Translations under genes and position numbers: made by a program
Shown here: in pieces, positions 17,432-26,920 of the stretch
How the letters are laid out: every line of letters begins with the position of its first letter
Position numbering within the stretch: the stretch's first letter is position 1
Assembly: GCF_014651135.1 (NCBI RefSeq)
Contig: NZ_BMWH01000031.1
Location: forward strand, 1-64,000
Direction of reading: 5' to 3'
Length of the DNA stretch: 64,000 bases
Origin: Streptomyces echinoruber
Lineage (GTDB): Bacteria; Actinomycetota; Actinomycetes; Streptomycetales; Streptomycetaceae
The notes under the pieces: generated by a model
The model's database searches: none
Seen by the model: the letters and a program-made list of their open reading frames with translations, nothing else
Told to the model about the DNA's origin: nothing

Positions 17432-18553
17432 CTACTTGCTCTGCTGCTCCTGCTCCCGCTGCTTGCGCCAGCGAATCCCGGCCTCCAGGAACCCGTCGAT
17501 CTCGCCGTTGAACACGGCCTCCGGGTTGCCCACCTCGTACTCGGTGCGCAGGTCCTTGACCATCTGGTACGGGTGCAGGACGTACGAACGCATCTGGTTG
17601 CCCCAGGAGTTGCCGCCGTCGCCCTTGAGGGCGTCCATCTTGGCCTGCTCCTCCTGGCGGCGCCGCTCCAGCAGCTTGGCCTGGAGGACGGCCATGGCGG
17701 TGGCCTTGTTCTGGATCTGGGAGCGCTCGTTCTGGCAGGAGACGACGATGCCGGTGGGCAGGTGGGTGATGCGCACCGCGGAGTCGGTGGTGTTCACGCC
17801 CTGGCCGCCGGGCCCGGAGGAGCGGTAGACGTCGATGCGCAGGTCGGACTCGTCGATGTCGACGTGGTCGGACTGCTCGACCACGGGCAGCACCTCGACA
17901 CCGGCGAACGAGGTCTGCCGCCGCCCCTGGTTGTCGAACGGCGAGATGCGCACCAGCCGGTGCGTGCCCTGCTCGACGGAGAGCGTGCCATAGGCGTACG
18001 GCGCCTTCACGGCGAAGGTGGTCGACTTGATGCCGGCCTCCTCCGCGTACGACGTCTCGTACAGCTCCGTCGGGTAGCCGTGCCGCTCCGCCCAGCGCAG
18101 GTACATGCGCTGCAGCCGCTCGGCGAAGTCGGAGGCGTCGACACCGCCGGCCTCGGCGCGGATGGTGACGACGGCCTCACGGGCGTCGTACTCGCCGGAC
18201 AGCAGCGTCCGGACCTCCATCTCGTCCAGCGCCTTCTTCACGGCGGCCAGCTCCTGCTCGGCCTCCGCCCGGGTGTCCGGATCGTCCTCGGCCTCGGCCA
18301 GCTCGAAGAGCACCGCGAGGTCGTCGATGCGGCTGCGCAGGGCCTCCGCCTTGCGGACCTCCGCCTGCAGGTGCGACAGCTTGCTGGTGATCTTCTGGGC
18401 CTCGTCCGGGTTGTCCCACAGGGACGGTGCCGCCGCCTGCTCCTCGAGCACGGCGATGTCTGCCCTCTTCTTGTCGAGGTCCAGGACGGCCTCGATCGAC
18501 TCCATGGTCGAGGAGAGGGACTTCAGCTCTTCGGATACGTCGACGACTGCCAC
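17432..18553 (-). CDS. prfB: Peptide chain release factor 2
   Basis: The 373-residue protein is full-length RF2. It has an N-terminal helical bundle, the codon-recognition tripeptide S-P-F (in VRISPFDNQGRRQTSF, about residue 206) and the catalytic GGQ in SSGPGGQGVNTTDSAVR (about residue 250), followed by QNERSQIQNKATAM. It releases peptides at UGA and UAA stops. The whole protein is in one frame: there is no in-frame UGA or shift site, so the autoregulatory frameshift of many bacterial prfB genes is absent. Confidence 0.98.
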   Translation of the reverse strand: MAVVDVSEELKSLSSTMESIEAVLDLDKKRADIAVLEEQAAAPSLWDNPDEAQKITSKLSHLQAEVRKAEALRSRIDDLAVLFELAEAEDDPDTRAEAEQELAAVKKALDEMEVRTLLSGEYDAREAVVTIRAEAGGVDASDFAERLQRMYLRWAERHGYPTELYETSYAEEAGIKSTTFAVKAPYAYGTLSVEQGTHRLVRISPFDNQGRRQTSFAGVEVLPVVEQSDHVDIDESDLRIDVYRSSGPGGQGVNTTDSAVRITHLPTGIVVSCQNERSQIQNKATAMAVLQAKLLERRRQEEQAKMDALKGDGGNSWGNQMRSYVLHPYQMVKDLRTEYEVGNPEAVFNGEIDGFLEAGIRWRKQREQEQQSK

Positions 18554-18682
18554 GCATCCAGCCTAACGGCTGCGGCAACCCGACTCGCCCATGAGCGGCC
18601 CCACCGGGCGGGGGAACGGCGAAACCGCAGGTCAGGGGGGTGGGTGGGGGTGGCGGTCCGCCTGGTGGGGGCTGGCGCGGAG

Positions 18683-18807
18683 TCCTTGCCGGGGGTGCGG
18701 GACGGTGTCCTGGCCAAGGGTGCGGGGCGGAGTCCTGGCCAAGGGTGCGGGGCAGAGTCCTGGCCAAGGGTGCGGGGCAGAGTCCTGGCCAAGGGTGCGG
18801 GGCGCAG
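18683..18807. repeat. 25-bp tandem repeat, about five units
   Basis: Four near-identical units of TCCTGGCCAAGGGTGCGGGG plus CAGAG/CGGAG start at 18708, 18733, 18758 and 18783; a diverged fifth unit starts at 18683. All lie between prfB and pkaB and no gene is predicted there. Confidence 0.9.
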
Positions 18808-18829
18808 CCCTCGCCCGGTCGTGAGGCGG

Positions 18830-19130
18830 AAGCCCCTCGGGGCGCAGGGGGCGGAGCCCCCGCCGGGGTCCGGGGCGGAGCCCCGTGACGGTGGGCTGTG
18901 ACCCACCGAGACGGGCGGGCGGGTGGGAAACCTCCCGGGGGCGCAGGGGGCGGAGCCCCCGCTCGGGGTCCGGGGCGGAGCCCCGTGGCGGGGCCTTCTG
19001 TCCGACCGAGACGGGCGGGTGGGCGGGAAACCCCCGGGGGCGCAGCCCCCGCCGGGGTCCGGGGCGGAGCCCCGTGGCGGTGGGCTGTGACCCACTGGGA
19101 CGGGCGGGCGGGTGGGCAAACGGGAGGCCC
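18830..19130. repeat. Dispersed GGGGCGGAGCCCC hairpin repeats in long spacer
   Basis: The element GGGGTCCGGGGCGGAGCCCC followed by GTG occurs at 18865, 18965 and 19054. Each is followed by similar text with GGGCTGTGACCCAC or CCTTCTGTCCGACCGAG and ACGGGCGGGCGGGTGGG. Each core can fold as GGGGC-GGA-GCCCC. This 580-bp spacer (18554-19133) has no credible gene; the elements look like the short GC-rich palindromes common between Streptomyces genes. Confidence 0.75.
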
Positions 19131-19133
19131 CGC

Positions 19134-20411
19134 CTACGGCACCGCCGGCGCCGACGTCGACGTACCGCCGCGCGGAGGCGCCCCCGTATCGTCGTCGCCC
19201 GCCGCCAGCCACGCCCCGATCCCGACGGCGGCCGCGAGGCCGACGGCCGCCGCCCCGAGGGCGATCCGGCGCCGCCGGGCCGCTGCCCGGTGCCGGGCGG
19301 ATCCGGGCCGCGGGGCCCCCGCGGCGCGCGGCGCGCGGGCGGTGCCCCGGGCGCCGCCGGCCAGCTCGTCGGGCCCCGGCACACGCATCGACGTGTGGGT
19401 GTCACGGTTGGAGTCCGGTTTGGCCCCCGGCACCAGCGGCACGGCACCCCGCCGCCGCACCGGCCCGGACCCGCCCGTACCGCCGCCGCCCCCGGCCGCC
19501 CCGGACGCCCCGGCCGCCGCGGCCGGCTCCTCCGGGGCGTCCTGCACCGGGTCGACGTCGGGTTCGTCGACGTCGAGCGGCGGCATCCCGGCGAGCAGCG
19601 GCAGCAGCTCGCGCAGCCGGGCGGCCATCTCCGAGGCGCGCAGGCGGGAGGCGGGCGCCTTGGCCAGGCACTGCACCAGCAGCCGCCACAGCTCGTCGGG
19701 GATGCCCGGCAGCGGTACGACGGTCTCGGTGACGTGCCGGCGCAGCACCGCGCCCGGGTGTCCGCCGCCGAACGGCGTGAAGCCGGCGAGCAGCTCGTAC
19801 AGCACGGTGGCGAGGGCGTAGATGTCGACGGCGGCGCGTGGCGGCAGGCCCTCGACGATCTCCGGGGCGAGGTAGTCCGGCGTGCCGATGATCTTCGTGG
19901 CCCGGGTCCGCTTCGGCGCGTCGATCAGTTTGGCCACGCCGAAGTCGGTCAGCAGCGCCGGGTGCGCGCCGCCGGGCCCGAGCGGGCCCTGCATGTCGAG
20001 GAGCACGTTCTCCGGTTTGACGTCCCGGTGCACGACCCCCGCCGCGTGCGCGGCCGCCAGGCCCTCGGCGACGTCGGCGGCGATGGCCACCGCGGCCTCG
20101 GGTGCGAGCCGCCGTTCCCGCTCCAGGCGGGTGCGCAGGTCGGTGCCCCGGACCAGGTCCATGACGAGCGCGAGGTCGTTGCCGTCGACCACGAGGTCGC
20201 GCACGGAGACGATGTGCGGGTGCTCCAGGCCGAGCAGTGCCGTGCGCTCCTGCACGAAGCGCGCGACGAGTTCCTGGTCGGAGGCCAGGTCCTCGCGCAA
20301 CAGCTTGATGGCGACGGGACCGTCCGGTCCCTCGCCCAGCCACACCGTGCCGGCGCTGCCCCGGCCCAGGATCTGGTGGGCGGTGTACCGGCTGCCGATC
20401 TTCCGTGCCAA
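19134..20411 (-). CDS. pkaB: Ser/Thr protein kinase (PkaB-like)
   Basis: The 425-residue protein has an N-terminal PknB-type kinase domain: glycine loop LGRGSAGTVW (residues about 15-24), VAIKLL lysine, HRDVKPENVLL catalytic loop, DFG and APE motifs, ending near residue 265. A Pro/Ala/Gly-rich linker follows, then a Lys/Arg patch, one membrane helix (RIALGAAAVGLAAAVGIGAW) and a short outer tail without PASTA repeats. Tandem arrangement with a second kinase upstream matches pkaA-pkaB of S. coelicolor as I remember it. Targets are not visible; the FHA protein encoded divergently upstream of pkaA is a natural candidate partner. Confidence 0.9.
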   Translation of the reverse strand: MARKIGSRYTAHQILGRGSAGTVWLGEGPDGPVAIKLLREDLASDQELVARFVQERTALLGLEHPHIVSVRDLVVDGNDLALVMDLVRGTDLRTRLERERRLAPEAAVAIAADVAEGLAAAHAAGVVHRDVKPENVLLDMQGPLGPGGAHPALLTDFGVAKLIDAPKRTRATKIIGTPDYLAPEIVEGLPPRAAVDIYALATVLYELLAGFTPFGGGHPGAVLRRHVTETVVPLPGIPDELWRLLVQCLAKAPASRLRASEMAARLRELLPLLAGMPPLDVDEPDVDPVQDAPEEPAAAAGASGAAGGGGGTGGSGPVRRRGAVPLVPGAKPDSNRDTHTSMRVPGPDELAGGARGTARAPRAAGAPRPGSARHRAAARRRRIALGAAAVGLAAAVGIGAWLAAGDDDTGAPPRGGTSTSAPAVP

Positions 20412-20534
20412 GACTGCTCCTACAGACGCGTGTTGCCGACAAAACTACGCGTCCGGAGAGCCGGCCCCCGCCGCGGAGACGGAAATCACCCGGCGGATGT
20501 CGACACATCCCCAAGCCTGCCGCCGGGCCGGCCG

Positions 20535-22208
20535 TCAGTTGCCGCCCGTTCCGCCGGAACCGCCGGAACCGCCGTCGTTGCTCAGCTTCCCGACCCAGTC
20601 GCTGACGGTGTGGAACCAGTGGCTCAGCTGCTGCCAGTAGCCCCTGCCCTGACCGATCCAGTCCCGCAGCGGGCTCAGCTCCCAGATCAGCCAGCTCGCG
20701 ACGACCAGGATGACGATCGTGAACAGGCATCCCTTCAGGCAGCCGAGCCCGGGGATCCGCATCGGGTTGGCGCTGCGCTGCCGCGGCGGCCGGGGCTCGC
20801 GCGCGGGCCGCTGCGGCGCGGGCGGTGCGGGCGGCGCGTACTGCTGCGGCTGCGGCGTGGCGTACCGCTGGGGCTGAGGCTGGGGCGTGGCGTACCGCTG
20901 GGGCCGCTGCTGCGGGCGCTGCCGCTCGGGGGCGCGCGGCGGCTGCTGCTGGGGCCGGGCCACCTGCCGGTGCGGGCGGCGGCGCAGCGGGTCCTCGCTG
21001 GGGTCGAGGTACTGGATCTGCGTCTGCTCGTTGCGGTCGCGCGCGGCGCGCAGCTGCGTCTGCCAGGGGTGCGGCTGCTCGGGCTGCTGTCCCTGGTCCT
21101 CGCCGGACTGTCCCGGCGGCACGGGCGGCATGACGCGCGTGGGGTCGGCGGCGCCGGGCGGGCCGGAGGTGTGCGGCAGCACGCTGGTGGCGGCGTTCGG
21201 GTCGTAGACCCCGGCGGGCCCGGCCGCGGAGCCGCGCGGCAGCACCTGCGTCGGGTCGGCGGCGCCGGCCGCGCCCGTGCCGGGGACGGCGGCGGGCGCC
21301 GGGTCGGGGGCGAGGAGCGCGGCGACGTTCTCGGCGGCGGCGATCTGCGCGGAGTTCGCGTGTACGCCGATGCCGTCGGCCACGACGCGCAACGCGCGTG
21401 CGAGGCCGACCGCGCCGGGCCGCTCGTCGGGGTTCTTGCGCAGGCAGCGCTCGATCACCGTCCACAGCGGGTCGGGCACGGTGGAGGGGCGGCGCGGCTC
21501 GGCGCTCAGGTGCTGGTGCAGCACCTCCAGGGAGGTCTGCCCGGAGAACGGCGGACGCCCGGTGACCAGCTCGTACAGCAGGATGCCGGCGCCGTAGATG
21601 TCGACGGCGGAGGTCTGCGGGCGACCCTCGGCGGACTCGGGCGCGACGTAGGCGGGCGTGCCGACGAACTCGTGGGTGCGGGTCAGGCCGGGCGAGTCGG
21701 CCAGCCGGGCGATGCCGAAGTCGGTCAGCATCGGGTGCAACTGGTCGCCCTGCTGCTGGAGCAGCACGTTGGCGGGCTTCAGGTCGCGGTGCACGACGCC
21801 GTCGGCGTGGCTGGCGGCGAGCGCGTCGGCGATCTGCGCGGTCAGCAGAGCGGCGCCGGCGGGCGTGAAGGGGCCGTTCTCGCGCAGGTAGCGGTGCAGG
21901 TCGGGACCCTCGACGAGGTCCATGACCAGCGCCAGCAGGTCGCCCTCGACGACCAGGTCGCGCACCCGGACGATGTTCGGGTGGGTCAGCCGGAGCAGCA
22001 CGGAGCGCTCCCGCAGGAACCGCATCACGACGTCCGGGTCGTTCGCCAGCTCCTCCTTGAGGACCTTGATGGCGACGGTCTCGCCGGGCTGGCCGGGCAC
22101 GGCGGCCTCGGCGCCCGCGGTCTCCCTCTGGCGACCACGCCAGACGGTGCCCGTGGCGCCGCGCCCGAGCGGCTCCTCGAGCAGGTACTTGCTGCCTACC
22201 GGCCGCAC
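20535..22208 (-). CDS. pkaA: Ser/Thr protein kinase (PkaA-like)
   Basis: I take the GTG at 22208 (reads M-R-P-V-G-S-K-Y-L) because AGGGAG lies about 9 nt upstream; a GTG at 22286 would add 26 residues with no ribosome site. The kinase domain shows LGRGATGTVW, AIKVL, HRDLKPANVLL, DFG and a PES variant of APE. A long Gln/Pro-rich juxtamembrane region holds three Thr sites of one style (DPTQVLP, DPTRVMP, ATSVLP) and repeats of RYATPQPQ. A membrane helix (CLFTIVILVVASWLIW) and a short outer segment end it. The repeated T-Q/R-V-L/M motifs look like autophosphorylation or FHA-docking sites, which is inference. It lies 123 bp upstream of pkaB. Confidence 0.9.
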   Translation of the reverse strand: MRPVGSKYLLEEPLGRGATGTVWRGRQRETAGAEAAVPGQPGETVAIKVLKEELANDPDVVMRFLRERSVLLRLTHPNIVRVRDLVVEGDLLALVMDLVEGPDLHRYLRENGPFTPAGAALLTAQIADALAASHADGVVHRDLKPANVLLQQQGDQLHPMLTDFGIARLADSPGLTRTHEFVGTPAYVAPESAEGRPQTSAVDIYGAGILLYELVTGRPPFSGQTSLEVLHQHLSAEPRRPSTVPDPLWTVIERCLRKNPDERPGAVGLARALRVVADGIGVHANSAQIAAAENVAALLAPDPAPAAVPGTGAAGAADPTQVLPRGSAAGPAGVYDPNAATSVLPHTSGPPGAADPTRVMPPVPPGQSGEDQGQQPEQPHPWQTQLRAARDRNEQTQIQYLDPSEDPLRRRPHRQVARPQQQPPRAPERQRPQQRPQRYATPQPQPQRYATPQPQQYAPPAPPAPQRPAREPRPPRQRSANPMRIPGLGCLKGCLFTIVILVVASWLIWELSPLRDWIGQGRGYWQQLSHWFHTVSDWVGKLSNDGGSGGSGGTGGN

Positions 22209-22847
22209 GTCATGCGCTCCCTGCTGCTCGCTTGCCTGGTCGGTCCGGCCGCCGTCTCCGGCGTGCTGCGGGTCCTTCCGACCCACTGTAGTGCCGCACC
22301 GCGCGCCACCGGGCCGTCACCGGTGCGCGCCACGCGTGGCCGCCCGCCCGTCCGCCGTCCGTCCGCCGCCCGCGCCGCCGGTATGCCGCACGGGCAGATA
22401 ACTACGGACGGAACGCCGTCCGCGTTCGACGGACCGACGTACCGGACGTGTTGGACGGACCCGACATACCGCACGTGGTCGGTGGACATACCGCACGTGA
22501 TCGGCGGACGGAGAGCCGTACATGGCGGACGGAGAGCCGTACATGGCCGTACATGTTCGAAGGAAAGACGCGCGCTTCGGTGCGCTGGTTGCCGGTCGGC
22601 GAACGTGACCGATCTCAAACGGTCACGGATGGGCCGCTGGGCAGGCATTTTTGCGGGCAGAGCCGACCAATCAAGATCACTTGACCGTGGACGGCGGGCA
22701 CGTTGTCAGCGGCAGGTGCGAGGATGCCCCTGTACTGGCCGACGTGCTCGTGCGGCGGTGGGGGAAGTCCGCGAGGGGGGAACCGCGGGCCGGCCCCGTC
22801 CCCCTGCCTCCGTCCGGGCGCCCGCGCAGAAGGGACCGCTGACGGCG
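22209..22847. other. Divergent pkaA / FHA-ATPase spacer with short tandem repeats
   Basis: No gene is seen. GACATACCGCACGTG plus a variable tail repeats at 22463 and 22485 (22-bp units). GCGGACGGAGAGCCGTACATG repeats at 22504 and 22525, with GCCGTACATG a third time at 22546. The AT-richer part around 22600-22700 is the likely promoter zone of the FHA/FtsK gene. Confidence 0.7.
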
Positions 22848-25800
22848 ATGCAGATCCGGCTGACCGTCGTAGACCCGCTGGCCCCGTCCCCCGAGACGCG
22901 GGGCCGCGCCGCGCGCTGCGACGTGCTGGTGACGGCGCCGACCGGTACGGCCCTGGCCGCGGTGGCCTCCGCGCTCGCGTCGGCGGTCTCCGGCGGCGAC
23001 GGCGGCTCCGCCGTGCTGTACGCCGGCGCCGAACGGCTCGACCCGCAGCGCAGCACGCTGGGCGAGCCGCCCCTGGTCGACGGCGCCGTGCTGTCCCTGG
23101 GTGCCCCCGCCGACCCCGAGCCCCACCCCGAGCTCGACGGCGCCCCGGCCCAGCTCCACGTCGTCGCCGGCCCCGACGCCGGCGGCGTCCACCTCCTGCA
23201 CGGCGGGCGCGTCACCGTCGGCCGCTCCGCCGACGCCGACGTCCCGCTCGACGACCCGGACGTCTCCCGCCTGCACTGCGCGGTCACCCTCGCCCCCGAC
23301 GGCCGCGTGTCCGTCGCCGACCTGGACTCCACCAACGGAACGGTCCTCAACGGCGCCCGGGTGGGCACCGACCCCGTCCGCTTCGTCCCGGGCGCGCTGC
23401 TGCGCATCGGCGAGTCCGCCCTGCGGCTGGCCCCGCCCGGCGGGCCGGGGGCACGGGTGCGCACGGCGGCCGACGGGGAGGGGCACCTGCGGGTGCTCAC
23501 GGACCTGGCGGCGGCCGGTGCGCCGGCGAGCGGCGCGGGGAGCCGGCCGGGTGCGCCGGCCGCCGCCCCCGCGGGCGGGGCGGGCGCCCGGGAGCACGGG
23601 GCCGTGCCGGGACCGGCGCCGCAGCCCGTGCCGGGACCGGCGGGGGAACCGCCGCTGGTGCCGGGCCGGGCCGGGGCGCCGCCGCTGGAGCGGCGGGCCG
23701 GGCACCGGGACCCGGGCCCGGAGGACGACACCCATGCCGCGTACTTCGGTGTGGCCGGCCGTCCCGGCGCCTTCACCGGCGCGGGGACGGCGGACGTAGG
23801 GACGGCGGACGCGGGGGTGGCGGACGCGAAGACAGCGGGTGCCGGGGCGGCCGGTGCCGCGGCGGCCGGTACGGGGGCGGCCGGTACGGGGGCGGCCGGT
23901 ACGGGGGCGGCCGGTGCCGCGGCGGCCGACGGCAGGGGCCGCAAGGGCACGCCGCTGCGGGGGACCGAGGTGCCGCCGGGCGTGCGCCGCCGGGGCGGGC
24001 TGGCCGCGTGGGCGCGACGGCTGGCCTCCGGCCGCGGCGAGCAGCCGCGGGATGCCAGGGAGGCGTACGCCGGGGAGGCGTACGCCAACGGGTCGTCCGC
24101 GGCGCGCACGGCGCCCGCGGCCGCCGCGCCGCAGGCGCCGGAGAGGTGGCCGGATCCGGCGGCGCTGCTGCTGACGGCGCTCGGGCCGGGGCCGCGCCTG
24201 TGGGAACGCGGCCCGGACCACCCGGAGGCGCTGACGGTCCGGCTCGGCACGGCCGACCGGGCCGCACCCGACGGCTCCGGGCTGCTGCCCGCCGTCCCGG
24301 TCACCACCGACCTGCGCGAGGTCGGGTCGCTGGGCCTGGCCGGGCCGCGCGAACGGCTGGCCGGGCTGGCCCGCGCGGTGCTGGCGCAGCTCGCCGCGCT
24401 GCACTCCCCCGACACCCTGGAGATCGTTCTGATCAGCGCGGACCGCTCGCGGCCCCTGGCCGAGTGGACCGCCGAGTGGGCGTGGCTGGGCTGGCTGCCC
24501 CATGTGCGCCCGCGGCACGGCCAGGACTGCCGCCTGCTCCTCGCCCTCGACGACGACCAGGCCGCGGCCCGCGCGCGGGAGCTGCTGCGCCGGCTGCAGG
24601 ACCCGCCCGCGGCCCCGGCACCCGGTGCCGCCGATCCCCGGCCGGCCGTGCCGCCCCGGCGCCCGTCCTGGGCACGGGACACCGGCGAGGCCGTCGGGGC
24701 AGCCGAGGCCGCCGGGACCGCCCCGGCTGCCGTGCCCGGCCCGTACAGCGTGCTCGTCGTGGACGGCGATCCCGGGAGCGCCGCCGTGCGGGAGGCGGTG
24801 CTGCGGCTGGCCCAGGAGGGATCGCGCGCCGGTGTCCACGTGGTGTGCCTGGCGGAGACGGCGTCCGCCTCCCCGGTGTCGCCGGTGACGGAGACGTACG
24901 AGGCGGCGTGCGCGGTCGCGCCCGCGTTCCGCGCGTGCGGCGCGGTCGCGCTGCTCAGCGGCGACGTGGCGACGGCACTGCGGCTGATGCGGGTGGCGCG
25001 GGCCGGGACGGCCGCGACGGCCGGGCCCGCGGCGCCCTTGGCCGGGCTGCCGGGGGCGGACCCGCGGGCGGGTGCCCGCCCGGTCCCCCGCCCGCGCTCC
25101 GGCGCCGCCGCGCCGCACCCCGGCCCCGGCGCCGTGCCCCCGTCCCCGCGGGGAGCCGAACCGGGCTTCGTCGGGCACGGCACCGTGGCCGCCGTGGACG
25201 CCGTGTCGGCCGCCTGGGCGGAGCGGTTCGCGCGGGCGCTGGCGCCGCTGCGGACGGACGGGGCGGACGGGCAGCGGCACGCGCGCGTGGCGGCGCCGCT
25301 GCCGCAGTCGGCACGACTGCTGGACGAGTTGGGGCTGGCCCGGGCCACCCCGGCGTCCCTGATGGCGCGTTGGGCGGACGCGGCCGACGACGCGACGGCC
25401 GTCGGCGGGCGCGCCCGGGCCGTGCTCGGCGCCGGACCGCGCGGCCCGGTCGGCGTCGACCTCGCCGCGCAGGGGCCGCACCTGCTCGTCGAGGGACCGG
25501 CCGGCAGCGGACGTACGGAGCTGCTGCGGGCCGTGGTCGCCTCGCTCGCCTCCGCGGAGCGGCCGGACCGGCTGGGCATCGTGCTGGTCGACGGGCGTGA
25601 CGGCGCCGGCGCGGGCGGCGGGCCCGGCGAGGGCCTGCGGGTGTGCACGGACGTACCGCACGTCACCACCCACCTCACCGCCAACGACCCCGTGCGCATG
25701 CGGGAGTTCGCGCAGTCCCTGACCGCCGAGCTGAAGCGGCGGGCCGAGCTGCTGGGGCGCGGCGACTTCGCCGAGTGGCACACGCGGCGTGCGGTCTCCG

Positions 25801-26594
25801 GCCGCCTCGTCGCGCCGCGCACCCCGACCGACCGGATCACCCCGACCGACCGGATCACCCCGACCGATCGGATCACCCCGACCGATCGGATCACCTCGAC
25901 CGACCGGGGCACCCCGACCGACCGGATCACCGCGGCGGACCGGATCACCCCGGCCGGCCGGGGCATCGCGGCCGACCGGGCGGACGCGCCCGGCGGCGGT
26001 GCCGCCGACCTGGACCCGGCGTCGAGCTCGACGCTGCGGCTGCGGCCCGCGCGGGAGCGGTCGCAGGCCGGGGCGACACCGCCGCTGCCCCGGCTGGTGG
26101 TGGTCGTGGACGACCTGGACGCGCTGCTCGCACCCGCCCTCGGCGCCCCCGGGCGGCCGGCCGCGGGCTCCGTCATACGGGCGCTGGAGGCGGTGGCCCG
26201 GGACGGGGGGCGGCTCGGCGTGCACCTGGTGGCGGCGGCCGGCACCGGGGGCCGTACCGCCGAGTCGGAGCCGGCCCGGCGGGCCGCGCTGCGGGTGACG
26301 CTGGAGGCGCCCGGATCGGGCACCGACGCTCCGGCACCGGGCCGGGGACGGCTGGCCGCGGCGGACGGCTCGGTGACGCCGTTCCAGGGCGGGCGGGTGA
26401 CCGGGCGGATTCCGCGGACGGCGACGCAGCGGCCCACAGTGGTGCCGCTGGAGTGGGAGCGGATGGGAGACCCCCCGGCCCGGCGGCCCGTGCGGGAGCT
26501 GGGGAACGGGCCCACCGACCTCGCCCTGCTCGCCAGCGCGATGGAGCGCGCGGCCCGCCAGGTCGCGGCGGCGGAGATGCCGTCGCTGCTCTGA
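22848..26594 (+). CDS. FHA-domain FtsK/SpoIIIE-like ATPase
   Basis: The 1248-residue protein starts M-Q-I-R-L-T-V-V-D with GAAGGGA upstream. An N-terminal ubiquitin-like/FHA region is followed by a clear FHA domain (about residues 100-190: VTVGRSADADVPL, DVSRLHCAV, STNGTVLNG). An Ala/Gly-rich linker follows, then a degenerate ATPase module, then an FtsK-type ATPase with Walker A GPAGSGRT near residue 885 and a Walker-B-like VVVVDDLDALLAP near residue 1085. Two low-complexity repeats interrupt it: GAAGT units near residue 340 and nine hexapeptides (TPTDRI) at residues 992-1045. No membrane helix is obvious. FHA plus FtsK recalls EssC of type VII secretion, but divergence from two kinases suggests a phosphothreonine-regulated ATPase. 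The biochemical role is unknown. Confidence 0.8.
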   Translation: MQIRLTVVDPLAPSPETRGRAARCDVLVTAPTGTALAAVASALASAVSGGDGGSAVLYAGAERLDPQRSTLGEPPLVDGAVLSLGAPADPEPHPELDGAPAQLHVVAGPDAGGVHLLHGGRVTVGRSADADVPLDDPDVSRLHCAVTLAPDGRVSVADLDSTNGTVLNGARVGTDPVRFVPGALLRIGESALRLAPPGGPGARVRTAADGEGHLRVLTDLAAAGAPASGAGSRPGAPAAAPAGGAGAREHGAVPGPAPQPVPGPAGEPPLVPGRAGAPPLERRAGHRDPGPEDDTHAAYFGVAGRPGAFTGAGTADVGTADAGVADAKTAGAGAAGAAAAGTGAAGTGAAGTGAAGAAAADGRGRKGTPLRGTEVPPGVRRRGGLAAWARRLASGRGEQPRDAREAYAGEAYANGSSAARTAPAAAAPQAPERWPDPAALLLTALGPGPRLWERGPDHPEALTVRLGTADRAAPDGSGLLPAVPVTTDLREVGSLGLAGPRERLAGLARAVLAQLAALHSPDTLEIVLISADRSRPLAEWTAEWAWLGWLPHVRPRHGQDCRLLLALDDDQAAARARELLRRLQDPPAAPAPGAADPRPAVPPRRPSWARDTGEAVGAAEAAGTAPAAVPGPYSVLVVDGDPGSAAVREAVLRLAQEGSRAGVHVVCLAETASASPVSPVTETYEAACAVAPAFRACGAVALLSGDVATALRLMRVARAGTAATAGPAAPLAGLPGADPRAGARPVPRPRSGAAAPHPGPGAVPPSPRGAEPGFVGHGTVAAVDAVSAAWAERFARALAPLRTDGADGQRHARVAAPLPQSARLLDELGLARATPASLMARWADAADDATAVGGRARAVLGAGPRGPVGVDLAAQGPHLLVEGPAGSGRTELLRAVVASLASAERPDRLGIVLVDGRDGAGAGGGPGEGLRVCTDVPHVTTHLTANDPVRMREFAQSLTAELKRRAELLGRGDFAEWHTRRAVSGRLVAPRTPTDRITPTDRITPTDRITPTDRITSTDRGTPTDRITAADRITPAGRGIAADRADAPGGGAADLDPASSSTLRLRPARERSQAGATPPLPRLVVVVDDLDALLAPALGAPGRPAAGSVIRALEAVARDGGRLGVHLVAAAGTGGRTAESEPARRAALRVTLEAPGSGTDAPAPGRGRLAAADGSVTPFQGGRVTGRIPRTATQRPTVVPLEWERMGDPPARRPVRELGNGPTDLALLASAMERAARQVAAAEMPSLL
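25821..25982 (+). repeat. 18-bp in-frame tandem repeats (TPTDRI hexapeptides)
   Basis: Nine consecutive 18-bp units code for TPTDRI (x4), TSTDRG, TPTDRI, TAADRI, TPAGRG and IAADRA. They sit between the two ATP-binding motifs of the FHA/FtsK protein. Confidence 0.9.
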
Positions 26595-26920
26595 GACGCC
26601 GTCCGCCGCCGCAAGCACCTCACCGCCGCGGACACCGCCCGTCGCCGCGGACACCGCCCACCCTGCCGCGGGCACCGTCGCCGCCGCGGACACCATCCAC
26701 CGCCGCGGGCACCGTCACCGCCCCGGGCGCCGCCGCGCGTCCGGGGCCCCGCGCAGCCCCCCGCCCCCCGTCACCCGAACGTGCCGTGCCTGGTCACGAG
26801 CCCATCACGATCAAGCGCCCGGACGCGTGGGCGCTCTTGCCGCCCGGAACGTGTCGGGCGTACACCAGAGCGCACGGGACAGCGCTCGACGTTCGACGAG
26901 GAACGAAGAACGGGGCAGTG
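26595..26920. promoter_or_regulatory. Spacer and probable promoter of the sugar ABC operon
   Basis: No gene is seen in these 326 bases. The first half is a string of imperfect CACCGCCGCGGACACCG units. AGCGCCC...GGGCGCT forms an inverted repeat near 26815-26834, and GAGCG...CGCTC one near 26870-26890, both plausible regulator sites ahead of the binding-protein gene. Confidence 0.4.

Noticed and set aside
17432..18553. Possible programmed frameshift in prfB
   Set aside because: The gene is one continuous frame of normal RF2 length with no in-frame UGA, so no shift is needed.
18683..18807. CRISPR array
   Set aside because: The units are contiguous 25-bp tandem copies without unique spacers and there are no cas genes.
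22848..26594. Calling the FHA/FtsK protein an EssC/EccC type VII motor outright
   Set aside because: It lacks visible membrane helices and a local type VII gene set; the resemblance is limited to FHA and FtsK modules.
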